From: Pseudomonas frederiksbergensis
GTDB lineage: Bacteria > Pseudomonadota > Gammaproteobacteria > Pseudomonadales > Pseudomonadaceae
Assembly: GCF_001874645.1 (NCBI RefSeq)
Contig: NZ_CP017886.1
Span: forward strand, 5,632,501-5,696,500
Reading direction: 5' to 3'
DNA length: 64,000 nucleotides
Shown: positions 1 through 10,183 of the stretch, one piece after another
Numbering within the stretch: the stretch's first letter is position 1
How the letters are laid out: every line of letters starts with the position of its first letter
Notes under the pieces: model-generated
Seen by the model: the letters and a program-made list of their open reading frames with translations, nothing else
Told to the model about the DNA's origin: nothing
Database searches by the model: none
Program-made: the position numbers and the translations under genes

Positions 1-1
1 C

Positions 2-469
2 AGCAGCTTTGATTATCTGCAACAAGTGGCGCAGTTGTTCGCCGAGCGCTGGCCGCAGATCAATCTGTGGTCACAGTCACGCGGCATGGACGAAGCCCGG
101 CGTCAGGCCTTTCTTGAGCAGTTCACGGCCACCAGTCAGGGCATCGGCTTTGCGGTACTGGGCGGAGCGTTTGGTGAAGGCATCGACTTGCCGGGCTCAC
201 GGTTGATCGGAGCGTTCATCGCGACGTTAGGGCTGGCGCAACTGAACCCGGTCAACGAGCAACTGAAACAGCGCATGGCAGCGATCTTCGGCGCAGGTTA
301 TGACTACACCTACCTGTTTCCCGGCGTACAGAAGGTGGTGCAAGCCGCCGGACGGGTGATTCGTACCCAGCAGGATCAAGGCGTCGTGATGCTGATCGAT
401 GACCGCTTTGGCGAAACCAAGGTCCAGCAGTTGCTGCCGCGTTGGTGGTCGGTCAGCGGGCGCGTTTGA
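2..469 (+). CDS. ATP-dependent helicase, DinG/XPD type (C-terminal part)
   Basis: The window opens inside this gene in frame 2, so only the last 155 residues are present. Two landmarks of the second RecA-like lobe of XPD/DinG helicases are visible: FGEGIDLPG, resembling the motif V region, and QAAGRVIRT, the motif VI arginine-finger segment. The protein ends with the usual short tail containing LIDDRFG. Known members unwind 5'-3' DNA using ATP and often carry an Fe-S cluster in the N-terminal lobe, which lies outside the window. The next gene converges 15 bp downstream. The family call is firm, but DinG, YoaA and the longer Pseudomonas relatives cannot be told apart from this tail. Confidence 0.85.
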   Translation, partial: SSFDYLQQVAQLFAERWPQINLWSQSRGMDEARRQAFLEQFTATSQGIGFAVLGGAFGEGIDLPGSRLIGAFIATLGLAQLNPVNEQLKQRMAAIFGAGYDYTYLFPGVQKVVQAAGRVIRTQQDQGVVMLIDDRFGETKVQQLLPRWWSVSGRV

Positions 470-484
470 GACGCCCCGCAGCCG

Positions 485-1282
485 TCAATGCATGCCGACT
501 GTCCAGTCGGCCCGGCGCGGGGGCTGAACACCGTGTGCCTGACGCACCATGCTGACCAGCTCTGCCGCAAAACGGTGGCAGTCGCCCGGCCAGCGTGCGG
601 TCAGCAAGTTTCCGTCGCGGACGATAAACCCGCGTTGCGGGTTTTCTGTTGAATCACGTTGCGCGAATCGCGGCCCCGACAAGAAGTCATGGGCGCTGGC
701 CAACGCCGCGGTGACTTCGGCCTGCACGGTTTGCGGGTACGTGCGGTAGTAGCGGCCGAGCCACGGCGCGGTGACCCACCAGGCTGGCAGCTCCATGGTG
801 TTGGCCAGCAACGCGGTCACCTTGCGTCCGTGCAATACCGAAAGAACGTTGTCGGCATCCAGCGTGCGGGCCAGTAGCAATACGCCGTGACAGACCGCCG
901 CCACCGGTTTTTGCGCATCAAAGAAGTGCCGGACGATCCGCCGGGCGTGTTCGGACTCCAGCAAACTGCGCATGCCCTTGGCATGGCCGCCCGGGATCAC
1001 CAGCCCCTCGAACTGCTTGGGATCGACCTCGGCGTAGGCCATGGGCGACTTGAAACGCTCGTCGGCGGTCATGGCCGCGTAATGTTGAAGATCCTCTTTG
1101 CGGGTCATCAGCAGCGAATTCAAAGGCCCGAAACCGATCTCCACGAGGCGCGCGTCGGCATAAGCCGGCAAACCTTTTGGCGTTGCAAAGCGCACCTCGA
1201 TCCCGGCGTCGTGCAACGCCTGCCAGGGCACACTGCTTTCAGTGGGGTCGTAGTCAGCCTGAGGTAACAGGAAAAGCAGCAT
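485..1282 (-). CDS. DJ-1/PfpI-like class I glutamine amidotransferase domain protein
   Basis: A 265-residue protein of the DJ-1/PfpI superfamily. The nucleophile elbow AVCHG places the probable catalytic cysteine near residue 131, and GLVIPGGHAKG is the preceding conserved loop with its acid-binding glycines. Known members include Hsp31-type glyoxalases/chaperones and isonitrile hydratases. The long N-terminal part (SPMAYAEVD before the GGH loop) suggests an Hsp31-like layout. ATG at 1282 is preferred over the upstream TTG (1288) because GAGG sits 8 bases before it. The gene stands alone between a convergent helicase gene and an acetyltransferase gene. It is not the PuuD-type gamma-glutamyl hydrolase one might expect next to a polyamine cluster. 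Confidence 0.8.
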   Translation of the reverse strand: MLLFLLPQADYDPTESSVPWQALHDAGIEVRFATPKGLPAYADARLVEIGFGPLNSLLMTRKEDLQHYAAMTADERFKSPMAYAEVDPKQFEGLVIPGGHAKGMRSLLESEHARRIVRHFFDAQKPVAAVCHGVLLLARTLDADNVLSVLHGRKVTALLANTMELPAWWVTAPWLGRYYRTYPQTVQAEVTAALASAHDFLSGPRFAQRDSTENPQRGFIVRDGNLLTARWPGDCHRFAAELVSMVRQAHGVQPPRRADWTVGMH

Positions 1283-1390
1283 GCACAAAGCCTCGAATCG
1301 TCAGCGCTGGGGATTGGCTATTGCACTGAGTCTGGACGCAGCGGCTGGACTTCGCCAGCCATTGCCTGTTCATTCGATGCAGGCAAGGGC

Positions 1391-1888
1391 TTAAGCTTCA
1401 AGGAACTGAAACTTGAACAGTGTGCACGGGTAGCCGTCGACGGGGAGCTGATGGCGAGTGAACTTGCCATGGGTCAGCTCAGGGATGATGTGGGCCCAGA
1501 ACGCCTGCGCCGGCTGATTGGCGTCGATATGAAAAATCTGCCACTGGCCGGGAAGCTGTTTGAGCAGGGCAGACACCGCGCACTTCCCGACGCCACGACC
1601 ACGATAGTGGCGACTGACGAAGAGATAACCGATGTTGTACTGCACGTCGTCAAAACGAACATCGTCGTCAACCGTGACGAACCCGGCAACGTCCCCATCA
1701 ACCTTGATCAGGAACGGCTGCGTTGCAGGCTTTCTCCAGTAGTCGAGTGTTGGCTGAATATCGAAAAAACCATGGGCGCCAAATTTCAGCGGCAGCCATT
1801 CGCTGAAGTCGTACATATAGAACTGCATCAGGTTCTCGATGCAGTCCAGTTCGTCCCGTTGTGCGCGGTGCAGTTCGATCGTGGCCAT
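1391..1888 (-). CDS. GNAT-family N-acetyltransferase
   Basis: A 165-residue single-domain acetyltransferase. The acetyl-CoA pyrophosphate-binding loop RGRGVG lies at residues 96-101 after the beta-4 strand NIGYLFVSRHY, followed by a helix (KCAVSALLKQL), as expected for motif A of GNAT enzymes. GGAG about 10 bases upstream supports the ATG at 1888. The gene begins 36 bp after the stop of the FAD amine oxidoreductase and probably belongs to the same minus-strand transcript as the polyamine genes. Acetylation of a polyamine or amine is possible by context, but the sequence does not fix the substrate. Confidence 0.8.
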   Translation of the reverse strand: MATIELHRAQRDELDCIENLMQFYMYDFSEWLPLKFGAHGFFDIQPTLDYWRKPATQPFLIKVDGDVAGFVTVDDDVRFDDVQYNIGYLFVSRHYRGRGVGKCAVSALLKQLPGQWQIFHIDANQPAQAFWAHIIPELTHGKFTRHQLPVDGYPCTLFKFQFLEA

Positions 1889-1924
1889 TGCCTACAGCTC
1901 CAGACGATTCGATGGCTATCGCCA

Positions 1925-4410
<2,486 letters not shown>

Positions 4411-5769
4411 TTAAACACTCAGCAACAGGAACTCGCGCTCCCAGGAGCTGATCACCCGTTTGAAGTTTTCGTGCTCGGCGCGCTTGACCGCGACGTAGCC
4501 GCGCACGAATTTGGTCCCCAGATAGCGCTCGATGGTCGGGCAGTTTTCCATGTGCGCCAGTGCATCTTCGATGGTGATCGGCAGGCGCAGGTTGCGTCGC
4601 TCGTAGGCACGGCCCTGTACCGGGGCGCTCGGTTCGATGCGTTCGATCATGCCGAGGTAACCGCACAACAGGCTCGCGGCGATGGCCAGGTACGGGTTGG
4701 CATCGGCGCCCGGCAGGCGGTTTTCCACGCGCATGGCCTCGGGACCAGAGGTCGGTACACGCAGCCCGACGGTGCGGTTTTCTTCGCCCCATTCGACGTT
4801 GACCGGTGCCGAGGTGTCCGGCAGGAAGCGGCGGAACGAGTTGACGTTGGGTGCAAACATCGGCAGCAGTTTCGGAATGTACTTCTGCAGACCGCCGATG
4901 TGGTGCAGGAACAGTTCGCTCATCTGCCCGTCGCTATCAGCGAAGATCGGCTTGCCGGTGGCGATGTCGACCACGCTCTGGTGCAAGTGCATGGCGCTGC
5001 CCGGTTCGTCACCGATCGGCTTGGCCATGAAGGTCGCGGTGACGTTGTGCTTGAGCGCCGCTTCGCGCAGGGTGCGCTTGAACACGGTGATCTGGTCGGC
5101 CAGGTCCAGTGCATCGCCGTGACGGAAGTTGATTTCCATCTGTGCCGGGCCGTCTTCGTGGATCAGCGTGTCGAGGTCCAGACCTTGCAGTTCGCACCAG
5201 TCGTAGACGTCTTCGAACAGCGGATCGAATTCGTTGGCCGCATCAATGGAAAACGACTGACGACCGCTTTCGGCACGGCCCGAACGGCCCAGCGGTGCCT
5301 TGAGCGGCAGGTCCGGGTCTTCACAGCGCTGGGTCAGGTAGAACTCCATTTCCGGTGCAACGATGGGCTGCCAGCCCTTGTCGGCGTAGAGCTTCAGAAC
5401 TTTCTTCAAGACGTTGCGCGGCGACAGCTCGATCGGGTTGCCGAGCTTGTCGAAGGTGTCGTGAATCACGATGGCGGTCGGTTCGATCGCCCATGGCACC
5501 ACGTAAATCGCCGAAGAATCCGGCCGGCAAACCATGTCGATATCGGCAGGGTCGAGCAGGTCGTAGTAAATGTCGTCGTCGACAAAGTCCCCGGTTACCG
5601 TTTGCAACAGCACACTTTCCGGCAGGCGCATGCCTCGCTCATGCAGGAACTTATTGGTGGGCGCTATCTTGCCACGAGCGATACCGGTCAGGTCACTGAC
5701 CACGCATTCGACTTCGGTAATCTTGTGTTCTTTCAGCCATGAGGACAGCTGATCGAAAGGGGCATTCAT
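4411..5769 (-). CDS. Gamma-glutamylpolyamine synthetase (glutamine synthetase-like, PuuA/SpuB family)
   Basis: A 452-residue protein of the glutamine synthetase fold. It catalyses ATP-dependent ligation of glutamate to a primary amine, the first step of the gamma-glutamyl polyamine route in the cytoplasm. The N-terminal VVSDLTGIARGK segment, the metal-binding EMEFYL and the ATP-site segment INFRHGDALD (instead of the NFSTE of true GlnA-I) identify the PuuA-like branch, as does SGPEAMRVENRLPGADANPYLA. GAGG upstream supports ATG 5769 rather than the longer frame to 5832. It leads the minus-strand cluster ligase, binding protein, oxidase, GNAT. The preferred amine cannot be read from sequence. 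Confidence 0.88.
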   Translation of the reverse strand: MNAPFDQLSSWLKEHKITEVECVVSDLTGIARGKIAPTNKFLHERGMRLPESVLLQTVTGDFVDDDIYYDLLDPADIDMVCRPDSSAIYVVPWAIEPTAIVIHDTFDKLGNPIELSPRNVLKKVLKLYADKGWQPIVAPEMEFYLTQRCEDPDLPLKAPLGRSGRAESGRQSFSIDAANEFDPLFEDVYDWCELQGLDLDTLIHEDGPAQMEINFRHGDALDLADQITVFKRTLREAALKHNVTATFMAKPIGDEPGSAMHLHQSVVDIATGKPIFADSDGQMSELFLHHIGGLQKYIPKLLPMFAPNVNSFRRFLPDTSAPVNVEWGEENRTVGLRVPTSGPEAMRVENRLPGADANPYLAIAASLLCGYLGMIERIEPSAPVQGRAYERRNLRLPITIEDALAHMENCPTIERYLGTKFVRGYVAVKRAEHENFKRVISSWEREFLLLSV

Positions 5770-5942
5770 AAAGACCTCGTAGTTGGTTTTATCAGCGTCA
5801 GGGCGGGTCTGTGCATCTCGTACAAGCGGCAAGAGACTTCCCCTGTAGCGCGTTGACGACTATCTTGGGCGACGCGTTTCGTTCCATCTATCCACTTTAA
5901 GCAGAACCAGAACGCACCAAAAAAGTGCGCACAGGTCATTCC

Positions 5943-6875
5943 ATGACAGCGTCAAACCCCTTGCACGTGCAGGCTTTCAACACCTTGGATGTCGCCGAAC
6001 AGATCCGGGCGACCCCAGGGTGGGTGCAGCACTATCAGCAGATGTCGCCCGGGCATTTCGCAGGCCAAGTGCGCTATCTGGACCTGCAAGGCGTGGAGAT
6101 TTACGAGGAGTGCATGAACACCCGCGTCGAGCAGAATTTCAGCGCGCCACCGGGCTCGCTGGCGTTCTGTTTCGATCGCAGTGACAACGCGCTTTATGTG
6201 CTGAATGGCGAAAGCCACAACATCTGGATTACGCCGGAGAACTACCAGGAAGTGGCCGTGGTGTTCGGTCCGGAGTTCGTTCAGCGTCATGGCCTGAGCG
6301 TCGAACGGCTCGAAGGTCTGTTCATGGCGCCGCTCAATTCGCAGCAGAACGCGCTGTTCAGTCGCTGGCTGAGCGGCACCCTGACCCGGCTGTCGCACAC
6401 CCTCGACCCACCGAGCAAGGACGCGCTGACCCAACAGCTGCTGGACGACTGTCTGTTTATTCTCGACAACGCCTGCGTTTGCCTGGACCGAGGCGCGTTG
6501 CAGCGCCGGGCAGGGGAGCGAACGATCATGAAGCGGGTCGGTGAATGGGCGGCGGATACCCCGGAAGAGAACTTGAATTTGCTGGAGCTTTCCCACGTCG
6601 CCGAAGTGTCACTGCGTCAGCTGCAACACGCGTTCAAGACTTACACCGGCATGGCGCCGACCCAGTGGCTGCGCTTGCGCCGGCTCAACAGCGCCCGCCG
6701 TGAATTGCTCAGCCGCACAGTGACGGACACCACGGTGGCCGAAGTGGCGATGAACTGGTCGTTCTGGCACCTTGGGCGCTTTTCCAGCAGCTACCGGGCG
6801 CTGTTCAAGGAATTGCCGAGTGACACGCTCAAGCGCGCATGCGTCACTCAGCCGAACGGGCGCGTGCATCGTTAG
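5943..6875 (+). CDS. AraC-family transcriptional regulator
   Basis: A 310-residue regulator with an N-terminal ligand/dimerisation part and a C-terminal AraC double helix-turn-helix. In the C-terminal part, LSHVAEVSLRQLQHAFKTYTGMAPTQW forms the first HTH with its linker and VAEVAMNWSFWHLGRFSSSYRALF the second (about residues 205-300). ATG 5943 is preferred to the in-frame GTG at 5925. It is divergent from the polyamine ligase gene across 173 bp, so it is a candidate activator of that cluster. The stop codon TAG lies within the inverted repeat of the element at 6873-7017. Confidence 0.85.
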   Translation: MTASNPLHVQAFNTLDVAEQIRATPGWVQHYQQMSPGHFAGQVRYLDLQGVEIYEECMNTRVEQNFSAPPGSLAFCFDRSDNALYVLNGESHNIWITPENYQEVAVVFGPEFVQRHGLSVERLEGLFMAPLNSQQNALFSRWLSGTLTRLSHTLDPPSKDALTQQLLDDCLFILDNACVCLDRGALQRRAGERTIMKRVGEWAADTPEENLNLLELSHVAEVSLRQLQHAFKTYTGMAPTQWLRLRRLNSARRELLSRTVTDTTVAEVAMNWSFWHLGRFSSSYRALFKELPSDTLKRACVTQPNGRVHR

Positions 6876-7017
6876 GCTCTGTACGGAAACTGCCTGCGCG
6901 TCGACCATGCTGCGTTAAAAACAGGCTCGGAATGCTCATTTAGGGGCCTAAACTCCGCTTCCTCGCCTGTTTTTGCCTTGCCTGATCGCCGCTCGGCGAG
7001 TTTTCGTACAGAGCCTA
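6873..7017. mobile_element. MITE-like element with 13-bp terminal inverted repeats
   Basis: A 145-bp stretch flanked by perfect inverted repeats TAGGCTCTGTACG (6873-6885) and CGTACAGAGCCTA (7005-7017). The repeats continue imperfectly inward (GAAACTGCC against AAAACTCGCC read inward from the right), giving about 22 bp. It contains no ORF of its own. The ends and the flanking TTAG/CTAG resemble IS5-family ends and target sites, so it may be a non-autonomous derivative; that origin is inferred. Both neighbouring convergent genes take their TAG stop codons from the repeats. Confidence 0.6.
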
Positions 7018-7611
7018 GAACGTCGGTGGGGTAATCACCCATACCACCACCGCATCGACGTCGCCGGGGTTGCCATAACGGTGGGGCTCCTGGCTGGAAA
7101 AACTGAAGCTGTCGCCTTCGTTGAGCTGGAAATAACGCTCCCCAACCCACAACTCGAAACTGCCCGACAGCAGAAAGCCGGCTTCCTCGCCTTCGTGGCT
7201 GTAGCTGTGCTGGCTATAGGTGCCTGGCGGGAAGCGTGAATGGAGCATTTCCAGCTGACGGTTGGGTTGCGGGGTCAGCAGTTGGTCGACGATACCGTCT
7301 TCGTAATGCACGCTCATGCGGCTGTTTTTGCGTACCACGTAACCGTGATCTTCGGGCGCGGTGTTGGCTTCGCTGGCGAAGAACCACTGGATGGTCACAC
7401 CCAGACTGCGGGCGATGTTGAACAGCGCGGGGATTGATGGATAGGCGAGGTTGCGTTCGAGCTGGCTGATGTAGCCTGCCGTCAGCTCACTCATTTGCGC
7501 CAGTTCCGCCAGGGTCATGCCCCGACGTTTGCGCAGCCCGCGAATCCGTGTGCCGAGAAAGTGCGGTTCGGCGCTGCCGGTTGCGGGCTGTGTCGTGCTG
7601 TTGTTGCTCAT
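7015..7611 (-). CDS. XRE-family regulator with C-terminal cupin domain (PuuR/PauR-like)
   Basis: A 198-residue regulator. An HTH_3 domain at about residues 18-72 (IRGLRKRRGMTLAELAQ, then GYISQLERN) is followed by a cupin sensor domain at about 125-195 (SHEGEEAGFLLSGSFELWVG, then EGDSFSFSSQEPHRYGNPG). This architecture is shared with PuuR and PauR, repressors of polyamine catabolism, and with other amine or amino-acid sensors. It could control the adjacent oxidoreductase gene or the nearby polyamine cluster; dyads at 9803-9838 are candidate operators. Its stop codon lies in the right inverted repeat of the MITE-like element, so its last residues may have been altered by that insertion. Confidence 0.85.
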   Translation of the reverse strand: MSNNSTTQPATGSAEPHFLGTRIRGLRKRRGMTLAELAQMSELTAGYISQLERNLAYPSIPALFNIARSLGVTIQWFFASEANTAPEDHGYVVRKNSRMSVHYEDGIVDQLLTPQPNRQLEMLHSRFPPGTYSQHSYSHEGEEAGFLLSGSFELWVGERYFQLNEGDSFSFSSQEPHRYGNPGDVDAVVVWVITPPTF

Positions 7612-7643
7612 GGTGAGTTCCGAACCGAGGGCTGCGCTACGAA

Positions 7644-7728
7644 CCCTGTAGGAGCTGCCGCAGGCTGCGATCTTTTGATCTTGTTTTTGAAAATCAAAAG
7701 ATCGCAGCCTGCGGCAGCTCCTACAGGG
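7644..7728. repeat. REP doublet (BIME-like hairpin)
   Basis: Two oppositely oriented copies of a pseudomonad REP (TGTAGGAGCTGCCGCAGGCT type) form a long, near-perfect hairpin in the 157-bp gap upstream of the XRE-cupin gene. Related copies lie at 18414-18487 and 37349-37439. It is expected to act as a bidirectional barrier or mRNA stabiliser and may uncouple the regulator gene from the oxidoreductase gene behind it. Confidence 0.85.
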
Positions 7729-7768
7729 GGTGTTAATTAGCGTGTAAAGCCCCGGAGTATAAACAGCC

Positions 7769-9730
7769 TCAAAGCTCCCAGGCGACTTTCAAACCCTCAT
7801 AAATCGCTTCTTCGGCGGTGCGCGGCGCCAGACAGTCGCCGATCCGCCGAAATTCCACCAGACCTTGCAGCTCGAAGCCCAAGGTGTCTACCGGCTGATG
7901 GCCCTGACAGAGCACCAGCGTATCGACGTTTTCGAAGAGCATCGGTTCGCCGCTGGCGGTGTGTTGCAAGTAAACGGTGTTGTCGTCGCAACCGTAAAGC
8001 CGGGCGTAGGGCGTGATCGGGATGCCCAGCTTATGCAACTCGCCGGCCAGTTGATCGCGCACGTACAGCGGCAGGTTTTCACCGCAATGGGTGCCGTTGA
8101 CCGCCAGTTGCACCTGATGCCCGGCGCGCACCAGACGTTCGGCAATGCCGGGGCCGATCCAGTCGCAGCGCCAGTCGACCACCACCACCGAACGGCCAAT
8201 CTGTACCTCCTCGCGCAGCACCTGCCAAGCGTCCACCACCTGCAACTCACCGCCGCGTTCGAACGCCGGCCAGTAGGGCTCGGCACCAGTAGCAACGATC
8301 ACCATGTCAGGCCGTTCGCGTTCGACCAGCGCACGATCGACCCGGGTGTTGCGCACCACGCGCACGCCGGCCAGTTCCATCTCGCGTTGCAGGTTGGTGC
8401 TGGCACCGCCGAACTCACTGCGCCGTGGCAACAGTTGCGCCAGCAGCACTTGCCCGCCGAGTTGCGAGCTGGCCTCGTAGAGGGTCACCTCATGCCCGCG
8501 TTGCGCGGCCACTGCCGCGGCTTTCATCCCGGCCGGGCCACCGCCGGCAATCATGATGCGTTTGCGCTGGGTGGTCGGTTGCCGCTGGCCGAACAGCAGC
8601 TCGCGACCGGTTTCCGGGTGCTGGATGCAGGAAATCGGCAGACCTTTGTGGAAATGCCCGATGCACGCCTGATTGCAGGCGATGCAGGCCCGCACATCTT
8701 CGGCGCGCCCGGCGTCGGTCTTGTTGGGCATTTGCGGGTCGCAAATCAGTGCGCGGGTCATGCCGCACACATCGGCCTGACCACGCGCCAGAATCAGTTC
8801 GGCTTCCTGCGGCTGGTTGATGCGTCCGGTGACGAACAGCGGAATGCTCAGGCTGGCCTTGAAGGTTCCGGCTTCCTTGGCCAGGTAAGCCGCTTCGATC
8901 GCCATCGGCGGCACGATATGCACCGCGCCGCCCAATGACGCCGAGGTCCCGGCGACGATGTGCACGTAATCCAGCTGTGCTTGCAGTGACTTGACCGCCT
9001 CCAATGACTCGTCTTCGGTGAGCCCTTCGGGGTCGCGCTCATCGGCGGAAATACGCAAGCCGATGATGAACTGTTCATCGGTATTGGCTCGCACGGCGGC
9101 GATCACTTCGCGCAAAAAGCGCAGACGCTGTTGCAGGTCGCCGTTGTAGTCATCGGTGCGGCGGTTGACCCGTGGGTTGATGAATTGCGCCGGCAGGTAA
9201 CCATGGCTGGCGACCACTTCGACGCCGTCAATCCCGGCCTGATACAGGCGCCTTGCAGCGGCACCATAACCTTCGACGATCTCGTCGATCATCGCCTGAT
9301 CAAGGGCACGCGGCATCACCCGAAAACGCTCGTTGGGCACTGCCGAAGGCGAATAGGCGACCGCCAGCAGACCATCGCTGGACTCCATGATCTCGCGCCC
9401 CGGGTGGAAGATCTGCGAGAGCACCACGGTGCCGTGGGCGTGGCAGCTTTGCGCCAGTTTCCGATAACCCTCGATACAAGCGTCGTCGGTCGCCATCAGC
9501 ACATGCGAGGTGTAGCGCGCGCTGTCATGCACGCCGGCCACTTGCAGCACGATCAGCCCGACACCCCCTTCGGCGCGCGCCTTGTGGTAGGCGATCAGTG
9601 GCTCGTTGACCAGGTTGTCGGTGGGCATCGAGGTGTCGTGACCGCTGGACATGATGCGGTTTTTCAGGCGTTTGCCACGGATCTGCAACGGTTCGAACAG
9701 ATGGGCAAAGGCTGGGGTCGAGGTCGGCAT
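7769..9730 (-). CDS. NADH:flavin oxidoreductase / dienoyl-CoA reductase-like Fe-S flavoprotein
   Basis: A 653-residue three-part enzyme. An FMN-binding old-yellow-enzyme TIM barrel fills about residues 8-335. It is followed by a 4Fe-4S cysteine cluster (CIACNQACIG then a fourth Cys in LPISC), then an FAD/NAD(P)-binding region starting with the dinucleotide motif IAGGGPAGMKAAA. The layout is shared by FadH, trimethylamine dehydrogenase, DgcA-type dimethylglycine demethylase and stachydrine demethylase. With polyamine and BetI-like genes around it, an N-demethylase or amine dehydrogenase role is more likely than a fatty-acid one, but this is inference. GGAG about 11 bases upstream supports ATG 9730. 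Confidence 0.85.
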   Translation of the reverse strand: MPTSTPAFAHLFEPLQIRGKRLKNRIMSSGHDTSMPTDNLVNEPLIAYHKARAEGGVGLIVLQVAGVHDSARYTSHVLMATDDACIEGYRKLAQSCHAHGTVVLSQIFHPGREIMESSDGLLAVAYSPSAVPNERFRVMPRALDQAMIDEIVEGYGAAARRLYQAGIDGVEVVASHGYLPAQFINPRVNRRTDDYNGDLQQRLRFLREVIAAVRANTDEQFIIGLRISADERDPEGLTEDESLEAVKSLQAQLDYVHIVAGTSASLGGAVHIVPPMAIEAAYLAKEAGTFKASLSIPLFVTGRINQPQEAELILARGQADVCGMTRALICDPQMPNKTDAGRAEDVRACIACNQACIGHFHKGLPISCIQHPETGRELLFGQRQPTTQRKRIMIAGGGPAGMKAAAVAAQRGHEVTLYEASSQLGGQVLLAQLLPRRSEFGGASTNLQREMELAGVRVVRNTRVDRALVERERPDMVIVATGAEPYWPAFERGGELQVVDAWQVLREEVQIGRSVVVVDWRCDWIGPGIAERLVRAGHQVQLAVNGTHCGENLPLYVRDQLAGELHKLGIPITPYARLYGCDDNTVYLQHTASGEPMLFENVDTLVLCQGHQPVDTLGFELQGLVEFRRIGDCLAPRTAEEAIYEGLKVAWEL

Positions 9731-9802
9731 GGTACGGGTACTCCAGGCGGGCTGAAGCCGAAAGGCCGGGGTTTCGGCGTTGTTATTATGTGCCTATAGA
9801 AA

Positions 9803-9838
9803 TTTACCCTAAGTAAAAAATCAACTTGTTTTTTTACT
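9803..9838. promoter_or_regulatory. Overlapping AT-rich dyads, candidate operator
   Basis: The dyad TTTACCCTAAGTAAA (9803-9817) overlaps a second inverted repeat, AGTAAAAAA (9812-9820) against TTTTTTACT (9830-9838). They lie 73-108 bp upstream of the oxidoreductase start in a divergent promoter region. This is the arrangement of a repressor operator, perhaps for the XRE-cupin or the TetR protein encoded nearby. No transcription start was determined. Confidence 0.4.
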
Positions 9839-9881
9839 ATGGCTTGCAGTAGCTTGTTTTGGCGCCCACTCCTGAGCATAG

Positions 9882-10096
9882 GTATCTACACAGCATTGAA
9901 ATGCGGTGCCGGACGGCTCCCGTAGCAGCTGCCGAGCCTGCGAGGCTGCGTTCGGCTGCGAAGCAGTCGTTGAATCAGGCAGCGCGTTCTTCCAGGTAAA
10001 CCGCGTATGCAGGATTTGCGAGGGCTTCGTCCTCGAACGCAGCCTCGCAGGCTCGGCAGCTGCTACGGGAGTTGGAGTAGAACGATGTGTAGATAC
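9882..10096. repeat. 215-bp nested palindromic element
   Basis: The outer inverted repeat GTATCTACACA (9882-9892) pairs with TGTGTAGATAC (10086-10096). Inside it, a perfect 38-bp inverted repeat (9917-9954 against 10034-10071, starting CTCCCGTAGCAGCTGCCGAG) encloses 79 bp. A degraded copy of the inner repeat is at 28103-28253. The element has no ORF and accounts for most of the otherwise gene-free stretch 9731-10183. The rest of that stretch holds the dyads at 9803-9838 and the leader of the binding-protein gene. Confidence 0.75.
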
Positions 10097-10183
10097 TGAT
10101 GCACTCCTGGGGCGAACCTCACCACAATAAAAAAAGGGTCACGCCGGCGTTTGCCTGAGTGACACCTGCACGAGGAACCACTG

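Noticed and set aside
485..1282. PuuD-type gamma-glutamyl-GABA hydrolase
   Set aside because: The AVCHG elbow and overall pattern are of DJ-1/PfpI type rather than the class I GATase PuuD.
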